6,885 nt of DNA, from NCBI GenBank assembly GCA_031257725.1, contig JAIROD010000084.1, forward strand, positions 1 through 6,885. The letters run 5' to 3'. Positions 1 to 6,135 of this stretch are shown in pieces. Under the pieces are notes generated by a model, which had not been told where the DNA came from, did no database searches, and was given only the letters and a program-made list of their open reading frames with translations. This stretch comes from Planctomycetaceae bacterium. Lineage in GTDB: Bacteria; Planctomycetota; Planctomycetia; Pirellulales; Thermoguttaceae. Each line of letters begins with the position of its first letter. Position 1 is the stretch's first letter. Position numbers and translations under genes: made by a program.

Positions 1-1025
1 TTACCGGAAGTTCTGCACTTCGTATTTTTGAAGGGAAAGAGAGTTTAGCCGGACGTGCTTATTGGAACGAAATCAATACGCTTGGATTAACTGAAATTTG
101 TCAGTTTCGCAAAATGGGAACCTTGCCCCCCTACAAACCAAACATTCATGTCGGCGAGTTACGGAAAAAAGAGTTTTGGCTTGATTTTAAAAATTGGTCT
201 ATTGATGAACAATTACTGGATGATGTTTATAAAAAATTCTGTGAATTTGGCGGTTATCCTTATTGTCATATTAACAACGAGGTCTCTTGGGAAGAAGTCA
301 ATGAATATCTTACGGAAACGGTTGTTGCCCGAACCATTGATCTTGATCTTAAAGTTAATTTTGAATCTGACTACAAAGATAAAACAAGAACGCTAGACCC
401 GACACTGCTCAAAAAAATGTTTCGGACGCTTTGCAAATATACCGGAATGATTATCGGTACAAATAAACTGCGTACTGAATTTTATTCGGAATCCTCTGAA
501 TCGCTCACTGATAAACAAATCCAATTGATTTTAGACTTCTTTGAAAATTCAATGCTCATCAAAGTTATAAGATCATTCGGGCATCATCTTAAACGTGCAA
601 AAATTGAGAAAAAGTTTTGTTTGTGCGATCATGCGATTCGTAAAGCATGGTTGAATGAAGATGCGGATTTATACGGTACAGGAATTAATTCCGATATTGC
701 CGGACATATTGTCGAAGGAATTGTTGGAACATTTTTGGCTTCCATCAAAGGAACCGGTGTGAGTTATTTACCCGACGGCAATGATAGAATGAAAGAAGGA
801 CGCGAGATTGATTATCTACTTGAAGTCGGCAACGCTCATATTCCAATTGAAGTTAAATATAGCGAACATCCCGAAATCAATAAAGGTATCGAAGCATTTT
901 TACAGAATCCCGCCAACAATGCATCTTTCGGATTGGTCATTACAAAAAATGAAGTCCCGCTCAATTATTTTAAAAACGAAAATATCATTCCAATCTCAGT
1001 TAAAAAATTGCTTTTATTAAAGTAA
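1..1025 (+). CDS. AAA_14/DUF4143-family ATPase, 5'-truncated by the window edge
   Basis: The reading frame is already open at base 3, giving 340 visible residues up to the TAA at 1023-1025; the first ATG (base 114) is internal. The visible start TGSSALRI...SLAGR (residues 1-18) is the segment that follows the ATPase core in AAA_14 proteins, where it introduces the DUF4143 domain. The P-loop must lie upstream of the window. Near the C-terminus, REIDYLLE (about 267-274) and PIEVKY (about 281-286) resemble the D...ExK core of a PD-(D/E)XK nuclease-like fold, which is usual for DUF4143. The family normally has about 400 residues, so roughly the first 60-100 are missing. Its cellular role is poorly defined; these ATPases are common in accessory regions of bacteria and archaea. 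Many codons end in A or T, and the gene appears more AT-rich than the epimerase gene at 2957, which would fit acquisition (inference). Its downstream neighbour is a repeat array, not an operon partner. Confidence 0.88.
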   Translation, partial: TGSSALRIFEGKESLAGRAYWNEINTLGLTEICQFRKMGTLPPYKPNIHVGELRKKEFWLDFKNWSIDEQLLDDVYKKFCEFGGYPYCHINNEVSWEEVNEYLTETVVARTIDLDLKVNFESDYKDKTRTLDPTLLKKMFRTLCKYTGMIIGTNKLRTEFYSESSESLTDKQIQLILDFFENSMLIKVIRSFGHHLKRAKIEKKFCLCDHAIRKAWLNEDADLYGTGINSDIAGHIVEGIVGTFLASIKGTGVSYLPDGNDRMKEGREIDYLLEVGNAHIPIEVKYSEHPEINKGIEAFLQNPANNASFGLVITKNEVPLNYFKNENIIPISVKKLLLLK

Positions 1026-1043
1026 CATCGGGAATCTCTCATC

Positions 1044-1133
1044 ATTCAGAATTTACTGAAAGTTAACGGAGTGGGCTTGCCCCGCGTTGCTAGGCTTAAC
1101 TCCCAAACACGGGGTAAACCCCGTCGTTAACTA
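1044..1133. repeat. 90-bp dispersed palindromic repeat, copy A
   Basis: This segment aligns without gaps to 6644-6733 in the same orientation, with about 81 of 90 bases identical. Its two ends are divergent inverted copies of each other: GTTAACGGAGTGGGCTTGCC near the left end mirrors the reverse complement of the ACGGGGTAAACCCCGTCGTTAAC-type right end, so the whole unit can fold on itself. The right half also contains its own small palindrome, ACGGGGT-AA-ACCCCGT. It encodes no protein and lies just downstream of the ATPase stop codon. It resembles REP- or MITE-like intergenic repeats; no transposase is nearby. Confidence 0.8.
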
Positions 1134-1280
1134 ACAACACGGGGTAAACCCCGTCGTTAACTAACAACACGGGGTAAACCCCGTCGTTAACTAATAACAC
1201 GGGGTAAACCACGTCGTTAACTAATAACACGGGGTAAACCACGCCGTTAACTAATAACACGGGGTAAACCACGCCGTTAA
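1107..1280. repeat. 30-bp tandem repeat array, 5.8 copies
   Basis: Units begin at 1107, 1137, 1167, 1197, 1227 and 1257; the last is truncated to 24 bp at 1280. Each begins ACACGGGGTAAACC and ends in CGTTAACTAAYA. The first unit is the right end of the 90-bp repeat copy A, so the array arose by amplification of that end; copy B at 6644-6733 has only one unit. Units 1-3 keep a perfect 7-bp palindrome, ACGGGGT-AA-ACCCCGT. Units 4-6 share a C-to-A change that breaks it (ACCACG), and units 5-6 also carry T-to-C, which gives an order of divergence along the array. The repeats are contiguous, without spacers, so this is not a CRISPR. Confidence 0.92.
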
Positions 1281-1590
1281 CAAATATGAATAATTAATTG
1301 CTCGTTGCAAAAACAAATATTCCACTGAATAATTACTCATCGCCCTTGCCGACGGTCTATATTACTTTAATTACTTTAATTACTCAAATTACCAATCTCA
1401 TACCGCCAATCCCGTGAAATATGACGGGCGGATTGATATTCTTCCGAGAATGTAGATATTTTTTTCTTCCTTTTATTTTTCCTAACCGGACTTGTATTTT
1501 TTGTCCGACATTTTATATTAGTACGAATTAGTATGAGTTCAAGGATAAAATCAATTTTACGAATTAATTATTGTAGGTAATTTTAAGAGT
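1281..1590. other. AT-rich spacer upstream of cysM, no gene seen
   Basis: No convincing coding sequence is visible. A short direct repeat, TTTAATTAC (twice, near 1365-1385), is low complexity. An imperfect hairpin can form around 1407-1435 (CCCGT pairing with ACGGG). A weak promoter-like pair, TTGTAT (1492-1497) and TATATT (1514-1519) with 16 bp between, lies about 70 bp before the cysM start. Its -35 box matches the consensus in only 3 of 6 positions, so it is not claimed as a promoter. Confidence 0.5.
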
Positions 1591-2475
1591 ATGACGATTC
1601 TTGATGTAGTCGGTAACACACCGTTGATTCCATTGTTGGAAGATCGTATTGGTGCGAAAATTTTTGCCAAAGCGGAATTTTTGAATCCGAGCGGGTCAGT
1701 CAAAGACCGTGCGGCAAAAGCAATGATTGTTGATGGAATCCAAACCGGAAAATTGACAAAAGATAAAACAATTCTTGACGCAACCAGTGGTAATACCGGT
1801 GTGGCATTGGCAATGTTTGGAGCAATACTTGGCTATCGGGTCATATTGTGTCTTCCTTCCAATGCCAACAAAGAACGCAAACGGGTATTAAAAGCCTACC
1901 ATGCCGAAATTATCGCAACGAATCCGCTTGAAAGTTCCGACGGCGCATTGCTCAAAGCCCGTCAACTGGCAACGGAAAATCCGAACACTTATTTTTACAC
2001 CGATCAGTACAATAATCCCGAAAACTGGAAAGCACACTACGATGGCACCGCACTGGAAATTTGGGAACAGACAGAACATAAATTGACACATTTTGTTGCC
2101 GGTATGGGAACATCGGGAACATTTATCGGAACAGCACGGCGGTTAAAGGAATTGAATCCGGCAATCAAGACCGTCCCAATGCAACCCGCATCGCCGTTAC
2201 ACGGTCTCGAAGGAATGAGGCATACGGAAACAACAATTAAATCAGGATTTTACGATACCTCATTATTTGACGGACAAATCAATGTTACAACCGAAGATGC
2301 CCGCACAATGACACGGGAACTTGCCGGAAAATATGGATTGTTTGTGGGAATTAGTTCCGGCGCAAATGTTCTGGCGGCGGTGAAACTGGCGGAAACATTG
2401 CCGCCGGACGCTATTGTTGTTACTGTCCTTTGCGACAGCGGCTTTCGGTATTTGAGTGATGAACTTTGGGATTAA
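1591..2475 (+). CDS. cysM: Cysteine synthase, CysM-type (PLP-dependent O-acetylserine sulfhydrylase family)
   Basis: The 294-residue product is a cytoplasmic fold-type II PLP enzyme that makes L-cysteine from an activated serine (normally O-acetylserine) and a sulfur donor. Visible hallmarks are the PLP lysine K38 in NPSGSVKDR, the substrate loop TSGNTG (65-70), the phosphate-binding loop GMGTSGT (171-177), GISSGAN (253-259), and the C-terminal CDSGFRYLS (281-289), whose Ser283 should contact the PLP pyridine nitrogen. The stretch QPASPLHGLEGMRH (198-211) resembles the short CysM-type loop (GIRRW in E. coli CysM) more than the longer CysK loop. The length is normal and all key residues are present, so the enzyme should be active. 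The ATG at 1591 sits directly before the conserved DVVGNTPL; the ribosome binding site is weak (AAGAG only 2 bases upstream). There are no cysE or cysO neighbours, so the exact sulfur donor cannot be read from context. A terminator-like hairpin follows at 2524. Confidence 0.9.
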   Translation: MTILDVVGNTPLIPLLEDRIGAKIFAKAEFLNPSGSVKDRAAKAMIVDGIQTGKLTKDKTILDATSGNTGVALAMFGAILGYRVILCLPSNANKERKRVLKAYHAEIIATNPLESSDGALLKARQLATENPNTYFYTDQYNNPENWKAHYDGTALEIWEQTEHKLTHFVAGMGTSGTFIGTARRLKELNPAIKTVPMQPASPLHGLEGMRHTETTIKSGFYDTSLFDGQINVTTEDARTMTRELAGKYGLFVGISSGANVLAAVKLAETLPPDAIVVTVLCDSGFRYLSDELWD

Positions 2476-2523
2476 AAAAATATACTAGACCTTTTCTCTG
2501 TAACTGTCTATTTTATTTTAACC

Positions 2524-2551
2524 TTTTTAGCGCGAAACGCGCAAAAATTTT
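2524..2551 (+). terminator. Probable intrinsic terminator of cysM
   Basis: A GC-rich stem GCGCG-AAA-CGCGC (2530-2542) is extended by flanking TTTTT (2524-2528) pairing with AAAAA (2543-2547), with one bulged A. TTTTG follows. It lies 48 bases after the cysM stop, in the right place for a rho-independent terminator, though the T run is short. Confidence 0.5.
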
Positions 2552-2578
2552 GTGAAAGAGAATAAAAGTGAGGTGATC

Positions 2579-2872
2579 TTTCAGTGGAATTTGCCCCACC
2601 GTATGGTAATTGTTTCAACAAACCTTATTTTCAACCTTATTTTCCTAACAATATTACTTAAAAAACCTTAGTAGCACAAAATCATCAAAAAACCAACCTT
2701 ATTACCTTATTAAATAAAGAAGAACAATAAAGTAATAAAGTAATAAGGTAATAAGGTTAGCTTCTATTATTTCACTTGCTACTAAGGTTTTTTGTTAAAT
2801 GGTTTTGTTAGAAAATCAGGTTGAAAATAAGGTTGAAACAATAACAAGATGTTTTCGCAAATTCGACTGAAA
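2579..2872. repeat. 294-bp long-palindrome element, complete copy
   Basis: The left and right halves are near-complete inverted copies. The outer ends TTTCAGTGGAATTTGC (2579-2594) and GCAAATTCGACTGAAA (2857-2872) match in 15 of 16 positions. AAAAAACCTTAGTAGC (2660-2675) pairs perfectly with 2778-2793, and AACCTTATTACCTTATTA (2695-2712) pairs perfectly with 2741-2758. The intervening AACCTTATTTTC motifs (2621-2644) match 2811-2836 with small gaps. There is no ORF. Related partial copies lie at 3945-4181 and from 6774 to the window end. It is best described as a non-autonomous MITE-like element or large structured intergenic repeat; transcription through it would give a long hairpin RNA. Confidence 0.82.
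2726..2757. repeat. 8-bp microsatellite in the centre of the long palindrome
   Basis: Four contiguous units run AATAAAGT, AATAAAGT, AATAAGGT, AATAAGGT. The homologous position in the copy at 4055-4070 has only two units (AATAAGGT, AATAAGAT), so the unit number differs between copies. Confidence 0.7.
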
Positions 2873-2956
2873 TATTACGATATATTACATTTAATTACGT
2901 TATATTTAATTTGATTTAATTTAATTTAATTTACTAAAACATTTCCAATTACAAAA

Positions 2957-3898
2957 ATGAAATACTTGATTACCGGAGGAGCCGGATTTATTGGTTCTAA
3001 TCTTGCACGATATGTCCTGAATCAAGGACATGAGGTTGTTGTTCTTGACAACTTCGCTACTGGAAAACGTGAAAATCTAACAGAAATTCAAGATCAAATT
3101 ACACTCATTGAGGGTGATATTCGGGTTCGTGAAACGGTTGATTATGCGATACGTGGTTGTGTTGCGGTTTTCCACGAAGGCGCACTTGGTTCGGTACCGC
3201 GAAGTGTTGCCGATCCGGTAACTTCGCACGATGTGAATGTCAACGGCACGCTCACCGTTCTCGAAGCCGCTCGTTCGGCGGGAGTAAAACGTATTGTGTT
3301 TGCCGCGTCCAGTTCAGCCTACGGCGAGCAACCGGAATCGCCTAAAATTGAAACAATGCCGTCGTTGCCGATTAGTCCGTATGCCGCAAGTAAAACAGCC
3401 TGTGAAGCCTATTTACAAGCCTATGCCGCCGCTTACGGAATGGAAACCGTTTCGTTGCGATATTTCAATGTATTCGGACCGCGTCAAGACCCATTTGGAG
3501 CTTATGCGGCGGTCATTCCGGCGTTTGTCAGTAAAATACTGAACAATGAAAAACCGCAAGTTTTCGGCGATGGCGAACAAACACGAGATTTTTGCTACAT
3601 TGAAAATGTGTGTTATGCCAATTGGCTTGCCGCGCACGCTCCGCCGGAAAATTGTAACGGAAGACCAATCAATATTGCCTGCCATGCCGCCGTTTCCCTG
3701 AATCAAATTCTGGGAAAACTGAAATCACTGATGAAAAGTAATATTGAAGCGGAATATGGTGTTGTAAGAGCGGGAGATGTCCGGCATTCGTTAGCCGATA
3801 TTTCACTCGCACAAAAAATGATTGGTTACGAACCGCTTGTTTACTTCGACGAAGGTCTGGAACGCGCAATTGATTGGTACACAACAAATCTTCATTGA
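2957..3898 (+). CDS. UDP-N-acetylglucosamine 4-epimerase-like (WbpP/GalE family, extended SDR)
   Basis: The 313-residue cytoplasmic enzyme is predicted to invert C4 of a UDP-hexose through a bound NAD+, supplying sugars for polysaccharide or glycan synthesis. The N-terminal Rossmann motif is GGAGFIG (7-13). The catalytic set is S118-S120 with Y142 and K146 in SPYAASK. The sequence follows WbpP (Pseudomonas UDP-GlcNAc 4-epimerase) more than E. coli GalE: ALGSVPRS (76-83), RYFNVFGPRQDP (168-179), GAYAAVIP (181-188), DGEQTRDFCYIENV and GDVRHSLADIS (273-283). As I recall the WbpP structure, its substrate box residues correspond here to G78, S120, N171, Q177, A185 and S278, all kept. A small Ser278 where E. 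coli GalE has Tyr299 favours N-acetylated substrates. The ATG at 2957 is immediately before the Rossmann motif; no Shine-Dalgarno site is visible and the leader is low-complexity TTTAA repeats (2914-2933). No glycan genes are adjacent in the window. WbpP is about 341 residues, so this protein lacks some N-terminal extension. Confidence 0.88.
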   Translation: MKYLITGGAGFIGSNLARYVLNQGHEVVVLDNFATGKRENLTEIQDQITLIEGDIRVRETVDYAIRGCVAVFHEGALGSVPRSVADPVTSHDVNVNGTLTVLEAARSAGVKRIVFAASSSAYGEQPESPKIETMPSLPISPYAASKTACEAYLQAYAAAYGMETVSLRYFNVFGPRQDPFGAYAAVIPAFVSKILNNEKPQVFGDGEQTRDFCYIENVCYANWLAAHAPPENCNGRPINIACHAAVSLNQILGKLKSLMKSNIEAEYGVVRAGDVRHSLADISLAQKMIGYEPLVYFDEGLERAIDWYTTNLH

Positions 3899-3944
3899 AA
3901 TTCATTCATTAATTGAAACATCTAAAAATAAAAACAAAATGATA

Positions 3945-4181
3945 TTTCAGTGAAATTCATGTTTTGAGTTTATTGATAAATTAACTCATGTTACGCATTC
4001 GGTTGTTATAGGAAGTCGCCGAATGCATAACATGAGTTACTAAATAAAGAGGAACAATAAGGTAATAAGATTAGTTTTTATTATTCCCCTTGCTACTAAG
4101 GTTGTTTTTGTTTGGAAAATCAGGTTGGATAGCAAGAACGACATCAACTCGCCCTATTTATTAACCTTCAATCGACTGAAT
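3945..4181. repeat. Partial, rearranged copy of the 294-bp palindrome element
   Basis: The left terminus TTTCAGTGAAATT (3945-3957) resembles the left end of the complete copy. From 4042 the sequence follows the centre and right arm of that copy: ATAAAGAGGAACAATAAGGT, then CTTGCTACTAAGGTTG and GAAAATCAGGTTG up to about 4127. It then decays, although TCGACTGAA near 4172-4181 may be the right terminus. Most of the left arm is missing, and its place is taken by the small palindrome at 3982-4039. The exact right boundary is uncertain. Confidence 0.65.
3982..4039. repeat. 58-bp palindromic repeat (TAACTCATGTTACGCATT family), short form
   Basis: The 21-bp ends (3982-4002 and 4019-4039) are inverted copies with one mismatch; the left begins TAACTCATGTTACGCATT and the right ends AACATGAGTTA. 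The 16-bp loop GTTGTTATAGGAAGTCG closely matches the right-hand inner part of the element at 6601-6620. It lies inside the rearranged 294-bp element copy, in the spacer between the convergent epimerase and lipoprotein genes, and could also act as a transcription barrier. Confidence 0.82.
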
Positions 4182-4199
4182 AGATACGAACTATTTATT

Positions 4200-4757
4200 T
4201 TATTTCCAAAGATGTTCATCAGGATCAGGATACTTAATTTTGACAGCGGCACCAACTTCAATTGTCCTATTATTCTTTTTTTTCAAGACTTCGATAGTTT
4301 CCGGTGTTGTGTTTTGGTCGGAATATTTGGGATCAATCAGGTCCCATGTATCTTTGGGTTGAATCGGATACAGCCGAGTTGCTTTTTCGTAACCTTCACG
4401 GTCAACTTTGGGATCAGGAATATTTTGGTAACGTGCTTGAACTTCACGTTTGCGAAGTACAATGTTGTATTTGCCCGGAACCACTCCCGGATATTTTCCC
4501 AAAGTGCGGATAACAGCCTTTCCCGACGAGTCGCTTTCACCACTTGCTGTCCATTGCCCAAGCGCAGGATCATTGGGAACAAGAATAACAAAAACTTTTT
4601 CCAATCCTTTTCCTTCTTGGGTGATTGTAATGGTAACAGGATAAGGTTTCGGCATTCCGTCCGGTAACGCCGTTTTTCCGCAACCATTCAAAAACAAGAG
4701 CAGCGTAACTACAATAAAACAACGAAAACAAAACAGTGTCATAAAATTTTGAAACAT
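4200..4757 (-). CDS. Small transthyretin/carboxypeptidase-regulatory-like lipoprotein
   Basis: The product is 185 residues from the chosen ATG at 4757. A longer in-frame start at 4799 exists, but 4757 is preferred because AAGGAG lies 7-8 bases upstream and the signal peptide then begins at once. Residues 1-26 form a lipoprotein signal with a hydrophobic core (IVVTLLLFL) and lipobox LNG|C at Cys26, so the mature protein should be lipid-anchored in the cell envelope. The remainder suggests a beta-sandwich: PVTITITQEGKGLEKVFVIL (40-59), DSSGKAVIRT (76-85) and GVVPGKYNIVLRK (91-103), the pattern of carboxypeptidase-regulatory or transthyretin-like domains. Such short lipoproteins commonly accompany DUF1559 proteins in planctomycetes (family knowledge); the exact function is unknown. 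It is downstream of the DUF1559 gene on the same strand, 95 bases away and past a strong terminator hairpin, so it is probably expressed by readthrough or from its own unseen promoter. Confidence 0.82.
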   Translation of the reverse strand: MFQNFMTLFCFRCFIVVTLLLFLNGCGKTALPDGMPKPYPVTITITQEGKGLEKVFVILVPNDPALGQWTASGESDSSGKAVIRTLGKYPGVVPGKYNIVLRKREVQARYQNIPDPKVDREGYEKATRLYPIQPKDTWDLIDPKYSDQNTTPETIEVLKKKNNRTIEVGAAVKIKYPDPDEHLWK

Positions 4758-4762
4758 TAAAT

Positions 4763-4770
4763 GTCTCCTT
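4763..4770 (-). promoter_or_regulatory. Ribosome binding site deciding the lipoprotein start
   Basis: On the minus strand AAAGGAGA is followed by about seven bases and the ATG at 4757. It is one of the few clear Shine-Dalgarno sites in the window and places the start at 4757 rather than at the upstream in-frame ATG at 4799. Confidence 0.6.
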
Positions 4771-4800
4771 TTAACGAAAAATAGATTTGAATCAAACATG

Positions 4801-4835
4801 AAAAGGCAGGACGTATCGAATACGTCCTGTCTTTT
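4801..4835 (-). terminator. Strong intrinsic terminator between DUF1559 and lipoprotein genes
   Basis: CAGGACGTAT (4807-4816) and ATACGTCCTG (4820-4829) form a perfect 10-bp stem with a CGA loop. The stem extends through G-T and G-C pairs to AAAA (4801-4804) pairing with TTTT (4832-4835). On the minus strand the stem is followed by CCTTTT, 18 bases after the DUF1559 stop. The symmetrical A and T tails make it potentially bidirectional. It should limit transcription from the DUF1559 gene into the lipoprotein gene. Confidence 0.8.
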
Positions 4836-4852
4836 CCTAATCAGAAATGTGA

Positions 4853-6013
4853 TTAATATAAAGATTGACTTTCACCACATGCGGGGGGTCCTAGTGCTCC
4901 CCAAACACCAAATTCACTTGGATTGCCTGAGGTGAATTGTACGCGAGGCCCCGGCGCAGTGATTCCGGCAGAAACCGCATTGATGGTATCCGGCACAAAA
5001 TGTACAGACCCATCAAAAAAGACAACATTGACTCCGCCTTTATGGTAACTTTGTGTTGAATAAATTCCCCACATTTGTTCGGCACCGGGAAACACATTTG
5101 AACTGCAATTGGGCGAGTTTGGTGGAAGAATCGTTTGAAATGCATTTGCATTCTGAAAACCATATACAAGGTTTCCGCGAATACATCTTGAAACATAGCC
5201 TGCTTTGATGGTATTACCTTCTACCATGGAGAGACATTGTAAACGGCTTGCAACATCAGTGGCGAGCGATGTTCCCAATCCTGTTGCAACAATTCCGCCT
5301 TTAACATTATCAGTTCCGGGTCTAAAAGGTCCTGTTGCTTTTGTGGCTTCCCCTATGGCAATCGTATTACTGGTACCGTCAAGACAGTCTGCCAAACGTT
5401 GCCCGGCACTGGGCAGAAACATAGAACGTCCTTTCATTCTTGTAGCAGCACCGGAGTGGCTTGTCCATCGCCACCATATTTGATTATCGCTTGTATCTCC
5501 TGTGCAAAACAAATAAGTCGTTGCCGTATTTCCAGAGTCACCGGAAACCCAACTTTGACTTGCGCTATCTCCCGTAACCCAATTTTGAAAACCGGAAGGC
5601 ATGACCGGAACCGGATCGGACGGACAAATAAGATTCGGAACATTAAAAGTTCGAACATCATAGCCGGTTCCTTCTGTCCATTTTGTTAGCGGCGTATCCC
5701 ACATAGCCGTAATCACCCAATTGCCGCTAGCGTCTTTGGCATTATAGCGCCCCATCAGATTTTGATAGGCGATCTGTTGTTCCATAAACGGAAGCAAATG
5801 AAGCATCCCGTTAACATCATCAGTGAAATCAACCTTTCCGGCAACTGCGAACACTAGTTCTGGAAAATTGTTGTGTACATCATGGTGATTCTGTAGTGCC
5901 AAACCAATTTGTATCAGGTTGTTGGAACACTGCATTCGCCTTGCCGCTTCCCTCGCGGCTTGAACTGCTGGTAACAGAATAGCGATTAACATTCCGATAA
6001 TCGCAATCACCAC
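4853..6013 (-). CDS. DUF1559 prepilin-like protein with H-X9-DG motif; 5' end unresolved
   Basis: From the first possible in-frame start codon (GTG at 6013) the product is 386 residues, but this start is almost certainly wrong. It falls inside the hydrophobic helix, after the prepilin signal GFTLVELL, which is encoded in the same frame just upstream (6014-6037). The open frame continues to 6163 without ATG, GTG or TTG. Residues 1-29 (VIAIIGMLIAILLPAVQ, then AAREAARRMQC) are the typical planctomycete pilin-like helix. The body is the DUF1559 (SBP_bac_10) domain. Near the C-terminus, H324 followed by nine residues and D334-G335 is the H-X9-DG motif associated with prepilin-type processing. SEFGVWGALG (366-375) is also typical. 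Planctomycetes carry many paralogues, thought to be membrane-anchored surface or pseudopilin-like proteins; the function is not established. A short internal duplication (WVTGDS/WVSGDS) is encoded near 5535-5594. Expression may depend on the poly-G tract at 6136-6150. Confidence 0.9.
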   Translation of the reverse strand: MVIAIIGMLIAILLPAVQAAREAARRMQCSNNLIQIGLALQNHHDVHNNFPELVFAVAGKVDFTDDVNGMLHLLPFMEQQIAYQNLMGRYNAKDASGNWVITAMWDTPLTKWTEGTGYDVRTFNVPNLICPSDPVPVMPSGFQNWVTGDSASQSWVSGDSGNTATTYLFCTGDTSDNQIWWRWTSHSGAATRMKGRSMFLPSAGQRLADCLDGTSNTIAIGEATKATGPFRPGTDNVKGGIVATGLGTSLATDVASRLQCLSMVEGNTIKAGYVSRCIRGNLVYGFQNANAFQTILPPNSPNCSSNVFPGAEQMWGIYSTQSYHKGGVNVVFFDGSVHFVPDTINAVSAGITAPGPRVQFTSGNPSEFGVWGALGPPACGESQSLY

Positions 6014-6135
6014 AAGAAGTTCGACTAACGTAAAGCCAAACCGTAAAGAAGGGGAAAGAGAGAAGAATTTTGCGGAAAAACCGTTGGAAAACCAACTTTT
6101 TTCCCAATCCGTTCTTAACTCTCTTCTACATACAG
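6014..6135 (-). other. In-frame upstream part of the DUF1559 gene encoding the prepilin signal
   Basis: Reading the DUF1559 frame upstream of 6013 gives about 41 codons ending SLSPSLRFGFTLVELL. The glycine-phenylalanine prepilin cleavage site and the Glu at mature position 5 are both present, so this stretch is coding. It contains basic and aromatic residues before the signal and joins directly to the poly-G tract. No standard start codon lies within it, so translation must come through the tract from upstream. Confidence 0.75.

Noticed and set aside
1107..1280. Regularly spaced 30-bp repeats resembling a CRISPR array
   Set aside because: The repeats are directly contiguous, with no unique spacers, and no cas genes are present; it is a tandem repeat.
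3413..3706. Minus-strand open frames within the epimerase gene
   Set aside because: They are shadows of the well-supported epimerase, with no ribosome binding site or family resemblance.
1591..3898. cysM and the epimerase as an operon
   Set aside because: They are on the same strand but separated by 481 bases holding a probable terminator and a 294-bp repeat; no functional link is apparent.
4125..4667. A 180-codon open frame on the plus strand
   Set aside because: It lies antisense to the lipoprotein gene, which has a ribosome binding site, signal peptide and lipobox; the plus-strand translation has no recognisable domain and begins inside a repeat.
4757..4799. Longer lipoprotein start at 4799
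   Set aside because: It would put 14 extra residues before the signal peptide, has no clear ribosome binding site, and the ATG at 4757 has a good one.
5880..6107. A 75-codon TTG-started frame overlapping the DUF1559 5' end
   Set aside because: It is the wrong frame relative to GFTLVELL and runs into the body of DUF1559 out of frame; the start is rare and without a ribosome binding site.
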